From Pararhizobium sp. IMCC3301 (lineage in GTDB: Bacteria > Pseudomonadota > Alphaproteobacteria > Rhizobiales > GCA-2746425), in NCBI RefSeq assembly GCF_030758315.1, contig NZ_CP132336.1, forward strand, positions 3,687,001-3,751,000: DNA of 64,000 nt. Direction: 5' to 3'. The first letter of the stretch is position 1. Each line of letters opens with the position of its first letter. The notes under the pieces are model-generated. The model did no database searches. It was not told the DNA's origin and worked only from the letters and a program-made list of their open reading frames with translations. The translations under genes and the position numbers were made by a program. This document shows, in pieces, positions 9,430 to 21,109 of the stretch.

Positions 9430-10358
9430 TCCGCCGGCTGATCGGCCGGCCCGCTGTGCGATCCTCGGACACGGTTCTGGATTTTTCCTTCCTTCAGCGC
9501 ATGCTGTCGGCCGACAAGACCATTTTGCCGCCATTGCTGCGCAAACCGGTACGGATTCTGTCACGCACGCAGTTTCGCCTGCCGCAGTGGCTCGGCAAAA
9601 AAGCCGCCATCAGTTTGCTGGCAGCCTCATCGGTCTATGGGCTGATTATCGGTGGCCATGCAGACACTCTGATCGGGCAGGCCACTGCCCTGGTCGGATT
9701 GAAGGTCGAAGAAGTGAGCATCAAAGGCCAGGTTCAGGCTTCTGCGCGCGAAATTATCCAGTCGCTGGATCTGAAAGGCCATTCCTCCATGGTCCTGTTT
9801 GATGCCGCTTCCGCGCGCAACCGGATTCAGGCGATGCCGTGGATCGAGGAAGCGAGCATCCGCAAGACCTATCCGGGCAGCATTGAAATCGTCCTCAAGG
9901 AACGCCGTCCATTTGCCTTGTGGCAGAGCGGCCAGAATATTTCCATTCTCGACCCGCAAGGTCGCATCATCACCGCGCTTGAGAATGACAGATTCGCGTC
10001 ATTGATTCTGCTGGTAGGTGAGGGCGCTGACATGGCCGGGCCTGCCTTTTTGGAGACATTATCCAACTACACCATGGTCGAATCACGTGTGCGGGCCGCT
10101 GTGCTTGTTGCCGGCCGCAGATGGAATCTGGTGTTGAGTAATGGTCTGGAAGTGAAACTTCCCGAAACCGGTCTGGAAGAGGCCCTCGTCAAAGTGGCAC
10201 TGCTTCAGGCAGAAGACGAGATATTGGACAGGGACATTCAGACGATTGATTTGCGCATTTCGGGGCGGATGGCAGTTCGTCTGCCGGAACAGACCATGGA
10301 AGACTACAAGAAGTCGTTTGACGAGCGCGTCAAAGAGCTGAAGGCAGGAGCTATCTGA
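9417..10358 (+). CDS. ftsQ: FtsQ, divisome POTRA-domain protein
   Basis: FtsQ is a bitopic inner-membrane protein that links early and late division proteins. It has 313 residues from ATG 9417, which has GGAGG about 10 bases upstream inside the end of ddl. The layout is a cytoplasmic tail of about 60 residues, one membrane helix (AAISLLAASSVYGLIIGG), a POTRA domain starting at VEEVSIKGQV, and the beta domain with PWIEEASIRKTYPGSIEIVLKE-type conserved residues. The stop TGA overlaps the ftsA ATG by one base. Confidence 0.95.
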   Translation: MQSLIRRLIGRPAVRSSDTVLDFSFLQRMLSADKTILPPLLRKPVRILSRTQFRLPQWLGKKAAISLLAASSVYGLIIGGHADTLIGQATALVGLKVEEVSIKGQVQASAREIIQSLDLKGHSSMVLFDAASARNRIQAMPWIEEASIRKTYPGSIEIVLKERRPFALWQSGQNISILDPQGRIITALENDRFASLILLVGEGADMAGPAFLETLSNYTMVESRVRAAVLVAGRRWNLVLSNGLEVKLPETGLEEALVKVALLQAEDEILDRDIQTIDLRISGRMAVRLPEQTMEDYKKSFDERVKELKAGAI

Positions 10359-11683
10359 TGATGCAATTTGGTTCCGCCAAATCCCATGCTTTCCGGCCCC
10401 TGCCGCCGAAGAAATCGGCCGTGGTGTCAGTGCTGGATATCGGTTCCAGCAAGGTGTGCTGTCTGATTGCCCGCCTGCGTCCCCTGGAAGGTGTCGATGT
10501 TCTCCCGGGCCGGACCCATTCCGTTGAAGTGCTGGGCATCGGGCACCAGCAGTCACGCGGCATCAAGACCGGTGTTGTTGTTGATCTTGATGGAGCAGAG
10601 CAATCCATCCGTCTGGCAGTCGATGCTGCGGAACGGATGGCGGGCATAACAGTCGAGAGCCTGATTGTCAGCCTGTCCTGCGGCCGGCTGGCCAGTGAAG
10701 GCTACTCCGCCAATATCGCCCTGTCTGGCCATGAAGTTTCGGAAAGCGACATTCAGAAAGTGTTACAGGCCGGCAGCGCGCATTCGATCAGTGAGGGGCG
10801 CAAGGTCATCCATTCCCTTCCGATCGGCTACGCTCTGGATGGCAATCGCGGGTTTGATGATCCACGCGGTATGATTGGCAAGGATCTGGGAGTCGACATG
10901 CATGTGGTGACGGCTGATACCGCACCGCTGCGCAATCTGGAACTGTGCATCAATCGCTGTCATCTGAGTGTGGAAACCATGGTTGCGACGCCCTATGCCA
11001 GCGGCCTGGCCTCGCTGGTCGACGATGAGGCGGCACTTGGCGTCACCTGCGTTGATATGGGTGGCGGCACCACCACCATGTCAATCTTCATCGACGGTCA
11101 TTTCGTCCATACTGATGCAATCGCCGTTGGCGGCCATCACGTAACCATGGATATCGCCCGGGGCCTGTCCACGAGAATGGTTGATGCGGAACGCATCAAG
11201 GCACTGCATGGCAGCGCCCTGCCGAGTGTGTCCGAGGACCGCGACATTCTGTCGATTCCCCAGGTGGGTGATGATGACAATGACGTGCCCAATCAGGTAC
11301 CGCGTTCGACTCTGACCCGCATTATCCGCCCCAGGGTGGAAGAAATTCTGGAACTCATTCGCGATCGCCTCAACGCCTCCGGCTATGCGCCCCATGTCGG
11401 GCGCAGGATTGTCCTGACAGGCGGTGCATCACAACTGACTGGCATGACTGAAGCTGCCCGACGAATCATCGGACGCAATGTCAGGCTTGGACGCCCGCTG
11501 GGCGTCGTCGGATTGCCGGAAGCGGCCAAAGGGCCCGCCTTCTCGGCAGCGGTAGGTCTTCTGATCTATCCACAAATTGCGCAACTGGAGCAACTTCGCC
11601 CCCGCGCAACAACCAAGGTTCTGCTGAACGGCACGGATGGCTATCTATCCCGCGTCGGGCAGTGGTTCAAGGAGAGCTTTTGA
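10358..11683 (+). CDS. ftsA: FtsA, actin-like cell division protein
   Basis: FtsA is an actin-family ATPase that anchors FtsZ to the membrane. It has 441 residues. The nucleotide-binding phosphate 1 loop is VLDIGSSKVCCLIA. CVDMGGGTTTMSIF is phosphate 2 and RIVLTGGASQLTGM is the adenosine motif. The C-terminal GYLSRVGQWFKESF is an amphipathic membrane-targeting helix. The unstructured-looking N-terminal 20 residues are common in rhizobial FtsA. The start overlaps the ftsQ stop (TGATG). The stop is itself overlapped by the ATG of a 43-codon ORF with a strong ribosome binding site. Confidence 0.97.
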   Translation: MMQFGSAKSHAFRPLPPKKSAVVSVLDIGSSKVCCLIARLRPLEGVDVLPGRTHSVEVLGIGHQQSRGIKTGVVVDLDGAEQSIRLAVDAAERMAGITVESLIVSLSCGRLASEGYSANIALSGHEVSESDIQKVLQAGSAHSISEGRKVIHSLPIGYALDGNRGFDDPRGMIGKDLGVDMHVVTADTAPLRNLELCINRCHLSVETMVATPYASGLASLVDDEAALGVTCVDMGGGTTTMSIFIDGHFVHTDAIAVGGHHVTMDIARGLSTRMVDAERIKALHGSALPSVSEDRDILSIPQVGDDDNDVPNQVPRSTLTRIIRPRVEEILELIRDRLNASGYAPHVGRRIVLTGGASQLTGMTEAARRIIGRNVRLGRPLGVVGLPEAAKGPAFSAAVGLLIYPQIAQLEQLRPRATTKVLLNGTDGYLSRVGQWFKESF

Positions 11684-11814
11684 TGCGTAGTTTCAAAGGC
11701 ATAACGATGACGAGGTCGCCGGACGGGAACGCAGACTGCTTTGTCCACCGGCAAAGAGAAATGGAGCGGCCTGATAGCAACCGGTCGACCGAGACATTAA
11801 CGAGGGTAAAATGA
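11683..11814 (+). CDS. 43-codon ORF bridging ftsA and ftsZ
   Basis: This small frame was found by reading the ftsA-ftsZ gap. Its ATG overlaps the ftsA stop as TGATG, exactly as ftsA overlaps ftsQ. AAGGAG lies about 8 bases upstream inside ftsA. Its TGA overlaps the ftsZ start as ATGA. The product would be a 43-residue, charged, hydrophilic peptide beginning [10 protein letters not shown] and ending TETLTRVK, with one cysteine, no membrane segment and no recognised domain. It may be a real small protein or only a translational bridge that couples ftsZ translation to ftsA. Only comparison with relatives or ribosome profiling would tell. Confidence 0.4.
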   Translation: MRSFKGITMTRSPDGNADCFVHRQREMERPDSNRSTETLTRVK

Positions 11815-13667
11815 CGATTAACTTGCAAATGCCTGAAATTACCGAACTGAAACCGCGCATTACCGTGTTCGGCGTGGGCGGTGCCGGTGGTAACGCCGTG
11901 AATAATATGATCCGCGCCGGCCTCCAGGGCGTGGACTTTGTTGTTGCCAACACCGATTCACAGGCACTGTCCATGTCCCATGCTGAACGCGTTGTTCAGA
12001 TGGGCGTTGCCGTGACCGAAGGTCTTGGTGCCGGCTCGCAGCCTGAAGTGGGCCGCGCCGCAGCTGAAGAAGTCATGGATGAGATCAATGATCATCTCAA
12101 CCATGTACATATGGCTTTCATTACCGCCGGTATGGGCGGTGGCACCGGAACGGGAGCCGCGCCTGTTGTTGCCCGTGCAGCCCGAGAATGCGGTATCCTG
12201 ACAGTGGGTGTGGTGACGAAACCCTTCCATTTTGAAGGCAAACGCCGCATGGCGCTGGCGGAAGCCGGCATTGAAGAACTGCAGAAGCATGTCGATACAC
12301 TGATTGTCATTCCCAATCAGAACCTGTTCCGTATCGCCAACGAAAAAACCACCTTCGCTGATGCGTTCGGGATGGCTGATCAGGTGCTGTATTCCGGCGT
12401 GGCCTGCATTACCGATCTGATGGTCAAGGAAGGTCTCATCAACCTCGATTTTGCCGATGTTCGCTCGGTCATGCGCGAAATGGGCAAGGCGATGATGGGA
12501 ACTGGTGAGGCCGGCGGCGAAGGCCGTGCGGTTCAGGCGGCAGAAGCCGCGATCGCCAATCCGTTGCTCGATGATGTCTCGATGCGCGGTGCGCGCGGAC
12601 TACTCATCTCGATCACCGGCGGTAACGATCTGACCCTGTTCGAAGTCGACGAGGCAGCTTCACGCATCCGCGAGGAAGTTGATGACGATGCCAACATCAT
12701 TCTGGGCGCCACATTCGATGAAACCATGGAAGGTGTGATCCGCGTTTCCGTTGTTGCCACTGGCATTGATTCGATTGCCGAGTTGAATGCCGCCCCGGCA
12801 GACGTGCGTATGGCACAACTGACGGAACGGCTGCGCAGTGGAGCCGGTGCAGCCGGTACGTCCATCACCACATCCAACCAGACAGCCGAAGCCCAGCCAC
12901 AGATCATGGCTCCGGTTCAGCAGCCCTCCGAGGCCGCACCGCGTGCCCAGGCACCAACTGCTGAAGAGCTGGAAGAAGAACTGCGGATTGCCCGTCCGGC
13001 ACAGGCTTCCCAGCCAGCTGCCCGTCAGGCTCCGTCCGATCCCAACGTGACGCTGTCCCCACTGCGCTCGCATGCGCCACAGCAAGCAGCACACGAGCAG
13101 ATCTACGATGCGCCTCCACTGGATGCGCCGCGCACCAGCGGTTTTGTTCCTGCCGCTGCACAGGTCCCCGAAAGCACAACACCGCGTATGCCCAAGGTGG
13201 AGGATTTCCCTCATGTTGCTCAACGCCAGATGCGGGCCCGTGACGGTTCTGCAGATGAACGTCATCACGGCGATGATGATCGCCGTCCGATGGGTTTGCT
13301 GCGCAGATTGGCAAATGTCGGTCTGGGACGCAGTGACGACGAACAGGGTCATCCGCATTCCGGCCAGCCGCAACAGCCTCATCAACAGCGGCGTCAGCCT
13401 CAGCAACCGCTTCAGCCTCAGGTTCCTGTCGCAGACCGGCAGATGTCGTCACAACCCGCTCAGCCGCGCCAGATGGCACCAGAGCCGGTGATGCAGCAAT
13501 CGGCTCCGCGCCATGCGGCACCGCAGCCGGCGTCCGGCCAGCTCGATCCGCATGGACGGGCACCGGCGCCTAATCCGGTTCAGAATCATGGCTACAATCA
13601 GGCAAATTCTGCACAAGAGGATGACCAGTTGGAAATTCCCGCATTTCTGCGGCGCCAGGCTAACTGA
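11811..13667 (+). CDS. ftsZ: FtsZ, tubulin-like division GTPase with long C-terminal linker
   Basis: FtsZ polymerises into the Z-ring. It has 618 residues, much longer than the E. coli protein (383) but normal for Hyphomicrobiales. The GTPase domain carries [15 protein letters not shown] near the N terminus, the tubulin signature [13 protein letters not shown] (106-118) and the T7 loop [11 protein letters not shown]. From about residue 325 to 600 runs a low-complexity linker rich in Gln, Pro, Ala, His and Arg, ending in the conserved partner-binding peptide [10 protein letters not shown] (607-616). ATG 11811 has GAGGG about 5 bases upstream. A strong terminator follows the stop. Confidence 0.98.
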   Translation: MTINLQMPEITELKPRITVFGVGGAGGNAVNNMIRAGLQGVDFVVANTDSQALSMSHAERVVQMGVAVTEGLGAGSQPEVGRAAAEEVMDEINDHLNHVHMAFITAGMGGGTGTGAAPVVARAARECGILTVGVVTKPFHFEGKRRMALAEAGIEELQKHVDTLIVIPNQNLFRIANEKTTFADAFGMADQVLYSGVACITDLMVKEGLINLDFADVRSVMREMGKAMMGTGEAGGEGRAVQAAEAAIANPLLDDVSMRGARGLLISITGGNDLTLFEVDEAASRIREEVDDDANIILGATFDETMEGVIRVSVVATGIDSIAELNAAPADVRMAQLTERLRSGAGAAGTSITTSNQTAEAQPQIMAPVQQPSEAAPRAQAPTAEELEEELRIARPAQASQPAARQAPSDPNVTLSPLRSHAPQQAAHEQIYDAPPLDAPRTSGFVPAAAQVPESTTPRMPKVEDFPHVAQRQMRARDGSADERHHGDDDRRPMGLLRRLANVGLGRSDDEQGHPHSGQPQQPHQQRRQPQQPLQPQVPVADRQMSSQPAQPRQMAPEPVMQQSAPRHAAPQPASGQLDPHGRAPAPNPVQNHGYNQANSAQEDDQLEIPAFLRRQAN

Positions 13668-13691
13668 TCCTTGATCAATTTGTGTAACAAA

Positions 13692-13730
13692 TAACCCCGC
13701 TGTGTGAGCTGCACAGCGGGGTTAATTGTT
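13692..13730 (+). terminator. Intrinsic terminator after ftsZ
   Basis: The arms AACCCCGCTGTG and CACAGCGGGGTT form a perfect 12-base-pair stem around a short loop, followed by AATTGTTTG and then TTTTT. It is placed 25 bases after the ftsZ stop and closes the dcw transcription unit, so lpxC needs its own promoter. Confidence 0.88.
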
Positions 13731-14180
13731 TGTTTTTCCGTCAAAAATCCAATTTAGCAGCGAATGTTGCGCAATATTACAACTGTGTCACAAAACGATA
13801 AAAAGCGTGATTTTCGTTTCCCTCGCCGAAACCCTATTGTCTGTGGCGAAAGCAAGGCGGATCGACCGGGCTTCCCAATGAACTGACCGAATGAATTGAT
13901 CCTGTGAACTGACCCTATGACCCGACCCGGCAAACAGACGTTGGATTTAAGTCAAATCAGTTCATGACAATGGAAGTAATTGGAAGCGGAAGCAATTGGA
14001 AACCGGAGCGATCTGAATCTGGAAGAGAGCTGATAGAATCCGTTCAGGATCGGAGCTTGATACCAGAGGTTAAAAAAACGATCGAAAACAGACGATCAGG
14101 AACAGGCGACCGAAGACCGGCAACCGAGACCGGGTTTGTTATGCACGTTGGAGTTTGCGTGCAGATTTATTGGGGCTGAC
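13731..14180 (+). other. Intergenic leader of lpxC with degenerate tandem repeats
   Basis: About 450 bases without a credible gene. Four degenerate 13-base units of the type CAATGAACTGACC run from 13876 to 13927. Two 16-base units of the type GGAAGYAATTGGAARC lie at about 13971-14002. The lpxC promoter must lie in this stretch, but no clear -35/-10 pair could be fixed. A 71-codon frame at 13964-14179 ends just before lpxC, lacks a ribosome binding site and is built from the repeats, so it is not called as a gene. Confidence 0.5.
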
Positions 14181-15287
14181 ATGACAGTGTTTGATGTGAA
14201 TATGACTGCGCGGAATGGCCATTCGGCTGGAGAGTTTGCTTCCCGGACAGGTCCTTGCCAGAAAAATGTTCGCTCAAAAAGTGCTGCGCTCAAATCCGCG
14301 CGTCAGACGACATTGAACAGCGATGTCCGTCTTGAAGGCATCGGAGTTCATTCCGGCAACCCGTCCTGCATTATACTTCATCCTGCCAAGAGTGGCAGTG
14401 GAATTATCTTTCTGCGCAGAGCGGAAGGGGACCAGATCGATCAGTTGATACCGGCCCATGTCAGCAATGTTGGCGATACCCGCCTTTGCACGGTTCTTGG
14501 CGATCCTGAGGATCTTTATGTAGCGACCGTTGAGCATCTTCTGGCCGCGTTGCGCGGCATGAATGTGGACAATGTGCTGATCGAGATTGATGCCGCCGAA
14601 GTGCCGGTGATGGATGGCAGTTCAGGCGCATTTGTGGAAGCCATCCGCATGGTCGGCACCAGAAAACAATCCGCGCCACGGCGTTATATTCGTGTGTTGC
14701 GGCAGGTCGAAGCATCTCACGGCAAGGCCCATGCGGTTCTCAGGCCGCATGACGGCACAAGGTTTGATATCGAGATCGATTTTGAATCCGAAGCGATTGG
14801 CCACCAGCGTTTTATTACCGAACTGACACCAGAGGTTTTTGCCAGAGATATTTCCCGGGCGCGGACCTTCGGATTTCTCGCCGAGGCAAAGCAATTGCGG
14901 GCAATGGGCCTGGCCCAGGGTTCCTCCTTCGATAATTCAGTTGTCATTGACGAGGACCGTGTCCTCAACGCGGAAGGTCTGCGCTACGAAGACGAGTTTG
15001 TCCGGCATAAACTGCTTGACGCGATTGGCGATCTGGCCCTTGCGGGCTCACAGATTCTGGGTGAATACAAATCTGTCTGCGGCGGGCACAAGCTGAATTC
15101 CATGATTTTGGAAGCCCTGTTCGCCGATGAGGAAAACTGGTGTTACGAGGATGCAGTTCCCCTGGAGGAACGTGGGTCGGAACGTGGCTCGGAACGTGGC
15201 TTGGAGCGTGGCATGTATTCAACACCTGTGGGTGCTCCCGTCGGTCTGCAGGCTGCCAGCCAGCCGGTTGCCGCTGCCAAGGCCTGA
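14181..15287 (+). CDS. lpxC: LpxC, UDP-3-O-acyl-N-acetylglucosamine deacetylase
   Basis: LpxC is the zinc hydrolase for the committed step of lipid A synthesis. It has 368 residues from ATG 14181 with GGGG upstream. Zinc and catalytic residues are visible in VEHLLAALRG, in RHKLLDAIGDL (His and Asp ligands) and in GGHKLNSMIL (general acid His). The conserved fold starts only at about residue 50 (LEGIGVHSGNP), so there is a longer N-terminal extension than usual. The C-terminus carries an ERGS repeat encoded by a 12-base tandem repeat (15168-15212) and a low-complexity Ala/Gly/Pro tail. A later ATG at 14202 is possible. Confidence 0.95.
   Translation: MTVFDVNMTARNGHSAGEFASRTGPCQKNVRSKSAALKSARQTTLNSDVRLEGIGVHSGNPSCIILHPAKSGSGIIFLRRAEGDQIDQLIPAHVSNVGDTRLCTVLGDPEDLYVATVEHLLAALRGMNVDNVLIEIDAAEVPVMDGSSGAFVEAIRMVGTRKQSAPRRYIRVLRQVEASHGKAHAVLRPHDGTRFDIEIDFESEAIGHQRFITELTPEVFARDISRARTFGFLAEAKQLRAMGLAQGSSFDNSVVIDEDRVLNAEGLRYEDEFVRHKLLDAIGDLALAGSQILGEYKSVCGGHKLNSMILEALFADEENWCYEDAVPLEERGSERGSERGLERGMYSTPVGAPVGLQAASQPVAAAKA
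15168..15212 (+). repeat. 12-base tandem repeat inside lpxC
   Basis: Units GAACGTGGGTCG, GAACGTGGCTCG, GAACGTGGCTTG and a partial GAGCGTGGC follow each other in frame, encoding ERGS-ERGS-ERGL-ERG in the C-terminal tail of LpxC, outside the catalytic fold. Confidence 0.9.
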
Positions 15288-15464
15288 GCAACTCCGCCAG
15301 CGGCCACCGTTTTGCCATTCTTGCTTGCCAGAACAAGGCTGCAGGGTTCCTGCTGAAACCTGTTTTTCCCGGACCTATCTGTCTGATAATGGTGGTCTCT
15401 GGCGAAAATTTCAGCTATAAACCGCCCGTGTTCATTTAAGCTGCGTATTAGAGACTGTCTGACT

Positions 15465-16346
15465 ATGGCTCCTACCAATTTGCCTCATCCGTTTTCCAGC
15501 ATTGATCGGCTTTCGATGCGTGCGCTGTCGCGCCTGATTCTGGTTGCCGGTCTGGGCTTCACGGTGGCAGCTTGTGCCTCCAAGGCGGATGACTATGGGG
15601 AACTGGCTTTCGAAGAGCCCGATCCGGCGGACAAGACGTATAATGAGGGCTTGTCGCTGCTGAATTCCGGCAAGGTCGGCAAGGCGGCAGACAAGTTTCA
15701 GGAAGTCGACAAGGCATATCCTTATTCCGACTGGGCGCGGCGGTCTTTGATCATGTCCACTTTTGCCAGTTACAAGTCCGGAGATTATGATAGTGCAGTC
15801 ACATCCGGAAAGCGTTACGTGTCGCTTTATCCGACTACTCCGGATGCAGCCTATGCTCAATATCTGATCGGCGAGAGCTATTTCCGCCAGATCCCGGACA
15901 TCACCCGCGATCAGGAAATGGCGGCCCGCGCCCTGGGTGCGATGGATGAGGTGGTGCGGAAATATCCGGAAAGCGAATATGCTGATGATGCGCGCCGCAA
16001 AACCCAGGCTGCGCGCGATCAGATAGCCGGCCAGGAAATGATGGTCGGCCGCTATTATCTGGAGCGCAAGAATTTCCCCGGAGCCCTCAACCGCTTCAAG
16101 ACCGTGGTCAATGACTATCAGACCACCCGCCATGTCGAAGAGGCGCTGATGCGTCTTGTCGAGACCTATCTGGCGATGGGTATTGTCAGCGAAGCCCAGA
16201 CTGCAGCCGCCGTTCTGGGGCACAATTATCCCGATAGCGAATGGTATAAGGATGCCTATGCGCTGCTTGATACAGGTGGCTACCAGCCGCAGAATAATAA
16301 AGGCTCCTGGATTTCAAGGGCATTTGCAGCAGCTATTCCCGGCTAG
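15465..16346 (+). CDS. bamD: BamD, outer-membrane assembly lipoprotein
   Basis: BamD is a periplasmic TPR lipoprotein of the BAM complex that inserts outer-membrane beta-barrel proteins. The frame has 293 residues. A lipoprotein signal peptide ends in the lipobox VAAC-A, so the mature protein starts at that cysteine, about residue 37 of this frame. ATG 15465 and an in-frame ATG at 15516 (MRALSRLILVAG) are both possible; the second gives a signal peptide of more ordinary length. TPR-type helices follow, including YNEGLSLLNSGKVGKAADKFQEV and YPYSDWARRSLIM. The order lpxC-bamD-recN is conserved in the order. Confidence 0.93.
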   Translation: MAPTNLPHPFSSIDRLSMRALSRLILVAGLGFTVAACASKADDYGELAFEEPDPADKTYNEGLSLLNSGKVGKAADKFQEVDKAYPYSDWARRSLIMSTFASYKSGDYDSAVTSGKRYVSLYPTTPDAAYAQYLIGESYFRQIPDITRDQEMAARALGAMDEVVRKYPESEYADDARRKTQAARDQIAGQEMMVGRYYLERKNFPGALNRFKTVVNDYQTTRHVEEALMRLVETYLAMGIVSEAQTAAAVLGHNYPDSEWYKDAYALLDTGGYQPQNNKGSWISRAFAAAIPG

Positions 16347-16386
16347 TTGCATCGCCTGCGTTTAAGCTTGAAGGGGCCGAGGGTAC

Positions 16387-18060
16387 ATGCTGGCGAATCT
16401 TACGATCCGCGACATCGTTCTTATCGACCAATTGCAAATCAGTTTTGAGCCTGGCCTGACCGTTCTGACCGGTGAGACTGGCGCCGGAAAATCCATTCTG
16501 CTGGATTCATTGTCGCTGGCTCTGGGCGCAAGAGGAGATGGTGGCCTGGTCCGCGAGGGCCAGGAAAAGGGCGCCGTCACCGCCAGCTTTGATCTGCCCC
16601 CAACCCATCATGTTTTTTCGCTCATCAGGGCACACGATCTCAACAGTGAGGGCGAGCTGATCCTGCGCCGTGTCCAATCCGCCGATGGCAGGACGCGTGC
16701 CTTCATCAATGATCAGCCGGTAAGCGCGACCTTGCTCCGTGAAATCGGCGAGCAACTCATTGAAATCCATGGGCAGCATGATGATCGCGCTCTGGTCGAC
16801 CCTGCCACCCATCTTGTGCTGCTTGATGCATTTGGTGGTCTGGAAGACAATTGCGCAGATGTCGCTGCGCTTTTCAGGCAATGGCGCGGCAAGAAGGAAG
16901 AGCTGTCACGGCTCAGCCAGCAAGTCGCAGAAGCTGCGCGAGAGGCCGATTATCTGCATGCCAGCGTTGAAGAACTCAGCACTCTGTCGCCTCAGGAGGG
17001 TGAAGAAGAGGAACTCGCCGCCAAGCGTCAATCGATGATGCAGGCCGAAAAGGTCGCTGGCGATATCAATGAGGCCTATGAAGCTGTCGCCGGGCCGCAA
17101 TCTCCGGTACCGGTCATCGCCAGTCTGATGCGGCGGCTGGAACGCAAGGCGGCACAGGCCCCCGGATTGCTCGATGAAGCTCTTGCAGCGCTGGATCGTG
17201 CCCTGCTGGCACTGGATGAGAGTGCGTCTGCGTTGGGGATTGCCCTGCGCGCCACCGAGTTCGATGCTTCAGTTCTGGAAAATTCTGAAGAACGTCTGTT
17301 CGCCCTTCGCGCTGCCGCGCGCAAATTCAACGTGCCTGTTGAAAATCTCAATGCTCTTGCCGTCAAAATGGCCGATGAAATGGATGCGCTGGATAACAGC
17401 GCCGAACGCCTGGCCGGACTTGAGCACGAAACCGCAAAGGCGGAAACTGCCTTCGTCTCGGCCGCACGCGCCGTGTCGGGGCAGCGTCAGCACGCTGCAA
17501 TCGCATTGGAAGAGGCCGTGGCCAGCGAACTGCCGTCACTGAAGCTGGACCATGCCCGTTTTCTGGTTGATTTTCACAGCGACGAGGCGCAGCGCAGCGA
17601 GCGCGGCATCGACCAGGCGGCATTCTGGGTTCAGACCAACCCGGGAACACGGCCGGGGCCGATGTGGAAAGTGGCGTCCGGAGGCGAATTATCGCGGTTT
17701 CTGCTCGCCCTCAAAGTCGCTCTGGCCGACAAGGGCTCTGCACCCTGTTTGATTTTTGACGAAATTGATACAGGTGTCGGCGGTGCCGTTGCCGAGGCCA
17801 TCGGGCACCGCCTGGCGCGGCTGGCAGAGCGGGTCCAGGTCTTGTCAGTCACCCATGCCCCTCAGGTTGCCGCACGGGCAACCGGCCACCTGCTGATCGA
17901 AAAAGCCGGTGTCAGCGGCCAGAACCGCGTTGAAACCGCAGTTCATTCCATCGGCGGAACAGCCCGCAAGGAAGAGATCGCCCGGATGCTGGCCGGTGCC
18001 ACCATTACAAATGAAGCACGAGCCGCTGCAGAAAAGCTGATTGCGGGCTCAAGCGGTTAA
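16387..18060 (+). CDS. recN: RecN, DNA double-strand break repair SMC-like ATPase
   Basis: RecN is a cytoplasmic SMC-like protein that holds broken DNA ends and cooperates with RecA. It has 557 residues. The N-terminal half-ATPase has Walker A GETGAGKSI, the middle is a coiled coil rich in Glu, Ala and Leu, and the C-terminal half carries the ABC signature region SGGELSRF and Walker B CLIFDEIDTGVGG, followed by SVTHAPQVAARA. It is 40 bases after bamD and 27 before ligA, probably one unit. No LexA-type box was found upstream. Confidence 0.97.
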   Translation: MLANLTIRDIVLIDQLQISFEPGLTVLTGETGAGKSILLDSLSLALGARGDGGLVREGQEKGAVTASFDLPPTHHVFSLIRAHDLNSEGELILRRVQSADGRTRAFINDQPVSATLLREIGEQLIEIHGQHDDRALVDPATHLVLLDAFGGLEDNCADVAALFRQWRGKKEELSRLSQQVAEAAREADYLHASVEELSTLSPQEGEEEELAAKRQSMMQAEKVAGDINEAYEAVAGPQSPVPVIASLMRRLERKAAQAPGLLDEALAALDRALLALDESASALGIALRATEFDASVLENSEERLFALRAAARKFNVPVENLNALAVKMADEMDALDNSAERLAGLEHETAKAETAFVSAARAVSGQRQHAAIALEEAVASELPSLKLDHARFLVDFHSDEAQRSERGIDQAAFWVQTNPGTRPGPMWKVASGGELSRFLLALKVALADKGSAPCLIFDEIDTGVGGAVAEAIGHRLARLAERVQVLSVTHAPQVAARATGHLLIEKAGVSGQNRVETAVHSIGGTARKEEIARMLAGATITNEARAAAEKLIAGSSG

Positions 18061-20229
<2,169 letters not shown>

Positions 20230-20368
20230 AATATCCGCAGCGGTCGCGGTGATTGCCTTCGCCCGAATCGCATTCGATTTGCTGATAGGTGCTGTCAGCA
20301 CAATGCGTGTGCAATTGCGATAGGCCAGCGCTATAAGACAGCATTGCTGACTTATTCGGACTTTCTTC

Positions 20369-21109
20369 ATGACGGCTGGTGAGCTACAAATCAACGAGCG
20401 CCGGGAATTCACTGATGGTGCAAAAGCGGCATTGCCGGTCATCGCAGCGGTGGTGCCATTCGGTGCAGTTTATGGCGCTGCGGCTGTTTCCAAGGGCCTG
20501 ACGCTGTTTGAAACAATGTTCATGAGCAGCACCGTGTTTGCCGGCGCAAGCCAGATGGTGGCGATTGATCTGCTGGCCACGCCTTTGCCGTTCTGGACGA
20601 TTGTTCTGTCGGTTTTTGCGGTCAATTTCCGGCATATTCTCTACAGCGCGTCGCTGGGGCGCAAAATGCACCGCTTCGGCCCGCTCAACAAGGCGTTGGC
20701 GTTCCTGCTGCTGGTTGACCCGCAATGGGCGGTTTCGGAGAAGCGAGCACTGTCGCAACCACTGACCCCCTGGTTCTATTTCGGCCTTGCTTTGCCGCTT
20801 TATATATCATGGCTGCTTGCATCAGGGCTGGGCGCAGCATTTGGAAAACTGGTGACCAATCCGCAGGTCATCGCGCTCGATTTCATCCTGCCGATATATT
20901 TCATCGCTATTCTGATGAGCTTTCGCCAGCGTTATGGCTGGCTGTCGGTTGTTCTTGTTTCCGGCTTGGCAGCGCTTCTGGCTTACTGGACAGTCGGTCC
21001 GCCGTGGCATGTGGCAAGTGGCGCGTTTGCCGGCATCCTGTATGCCGCGTGGCGTGGCAAACCGAAGGAACTTCTGGCCCTGACGCCAGGCAAGGCCCGC
21101 AATGTCTGA
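20369..21109 (+). CDS. azlC: AzlC-family branched-chain amino acid exporter, large subunit
   Basis: AzlC is an inner-membrane protein of the LIV-E exporter family (AzlC/YgaZ), which with a small AzlD/YgaH partner exports branched-chain amino acids. It has 246 residues and about six or seven membrane segments. Characteristic stretches are GAVYGAAAVSKGLT, MSSTVFAGASQMVAIDLL, NFRHILYSASLGRKM and DPQWAVSEKRA. It overlaps azlD by 8 bases. The real substrate cannot be told from sequence; the window's ilv genes make branched-chain amino acids plausible. Confidence 0.93.
   Translation: MTAGELQINERREFTDGAKAALPVIAAVVPFGAVYGAAAVSKGLTLFETMFMSSTVFAGASQMVAIDLLATPLPFWTIVLSVFAVNFRHILYSASLGRKMHRFGPLNKALAFLLLVDPQWAVSEKRALSQPLTPWFYFGLALPLYISWLLASGLGAAFGKLVTNPQVIALDFILPIYFIAILMSFRQRYGWLSVVLVSGLAALLAYWTVGPPWHVASGAFAGILYAAWRGKPKELLALTPGKARNV

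Noticed and set aside
13964-14179. A 71-codon frame ending just before lpxC
   Set aside because: No ribosome binding site, made of 16-base repeats that are not a multiple of three, and no recognisable domain.
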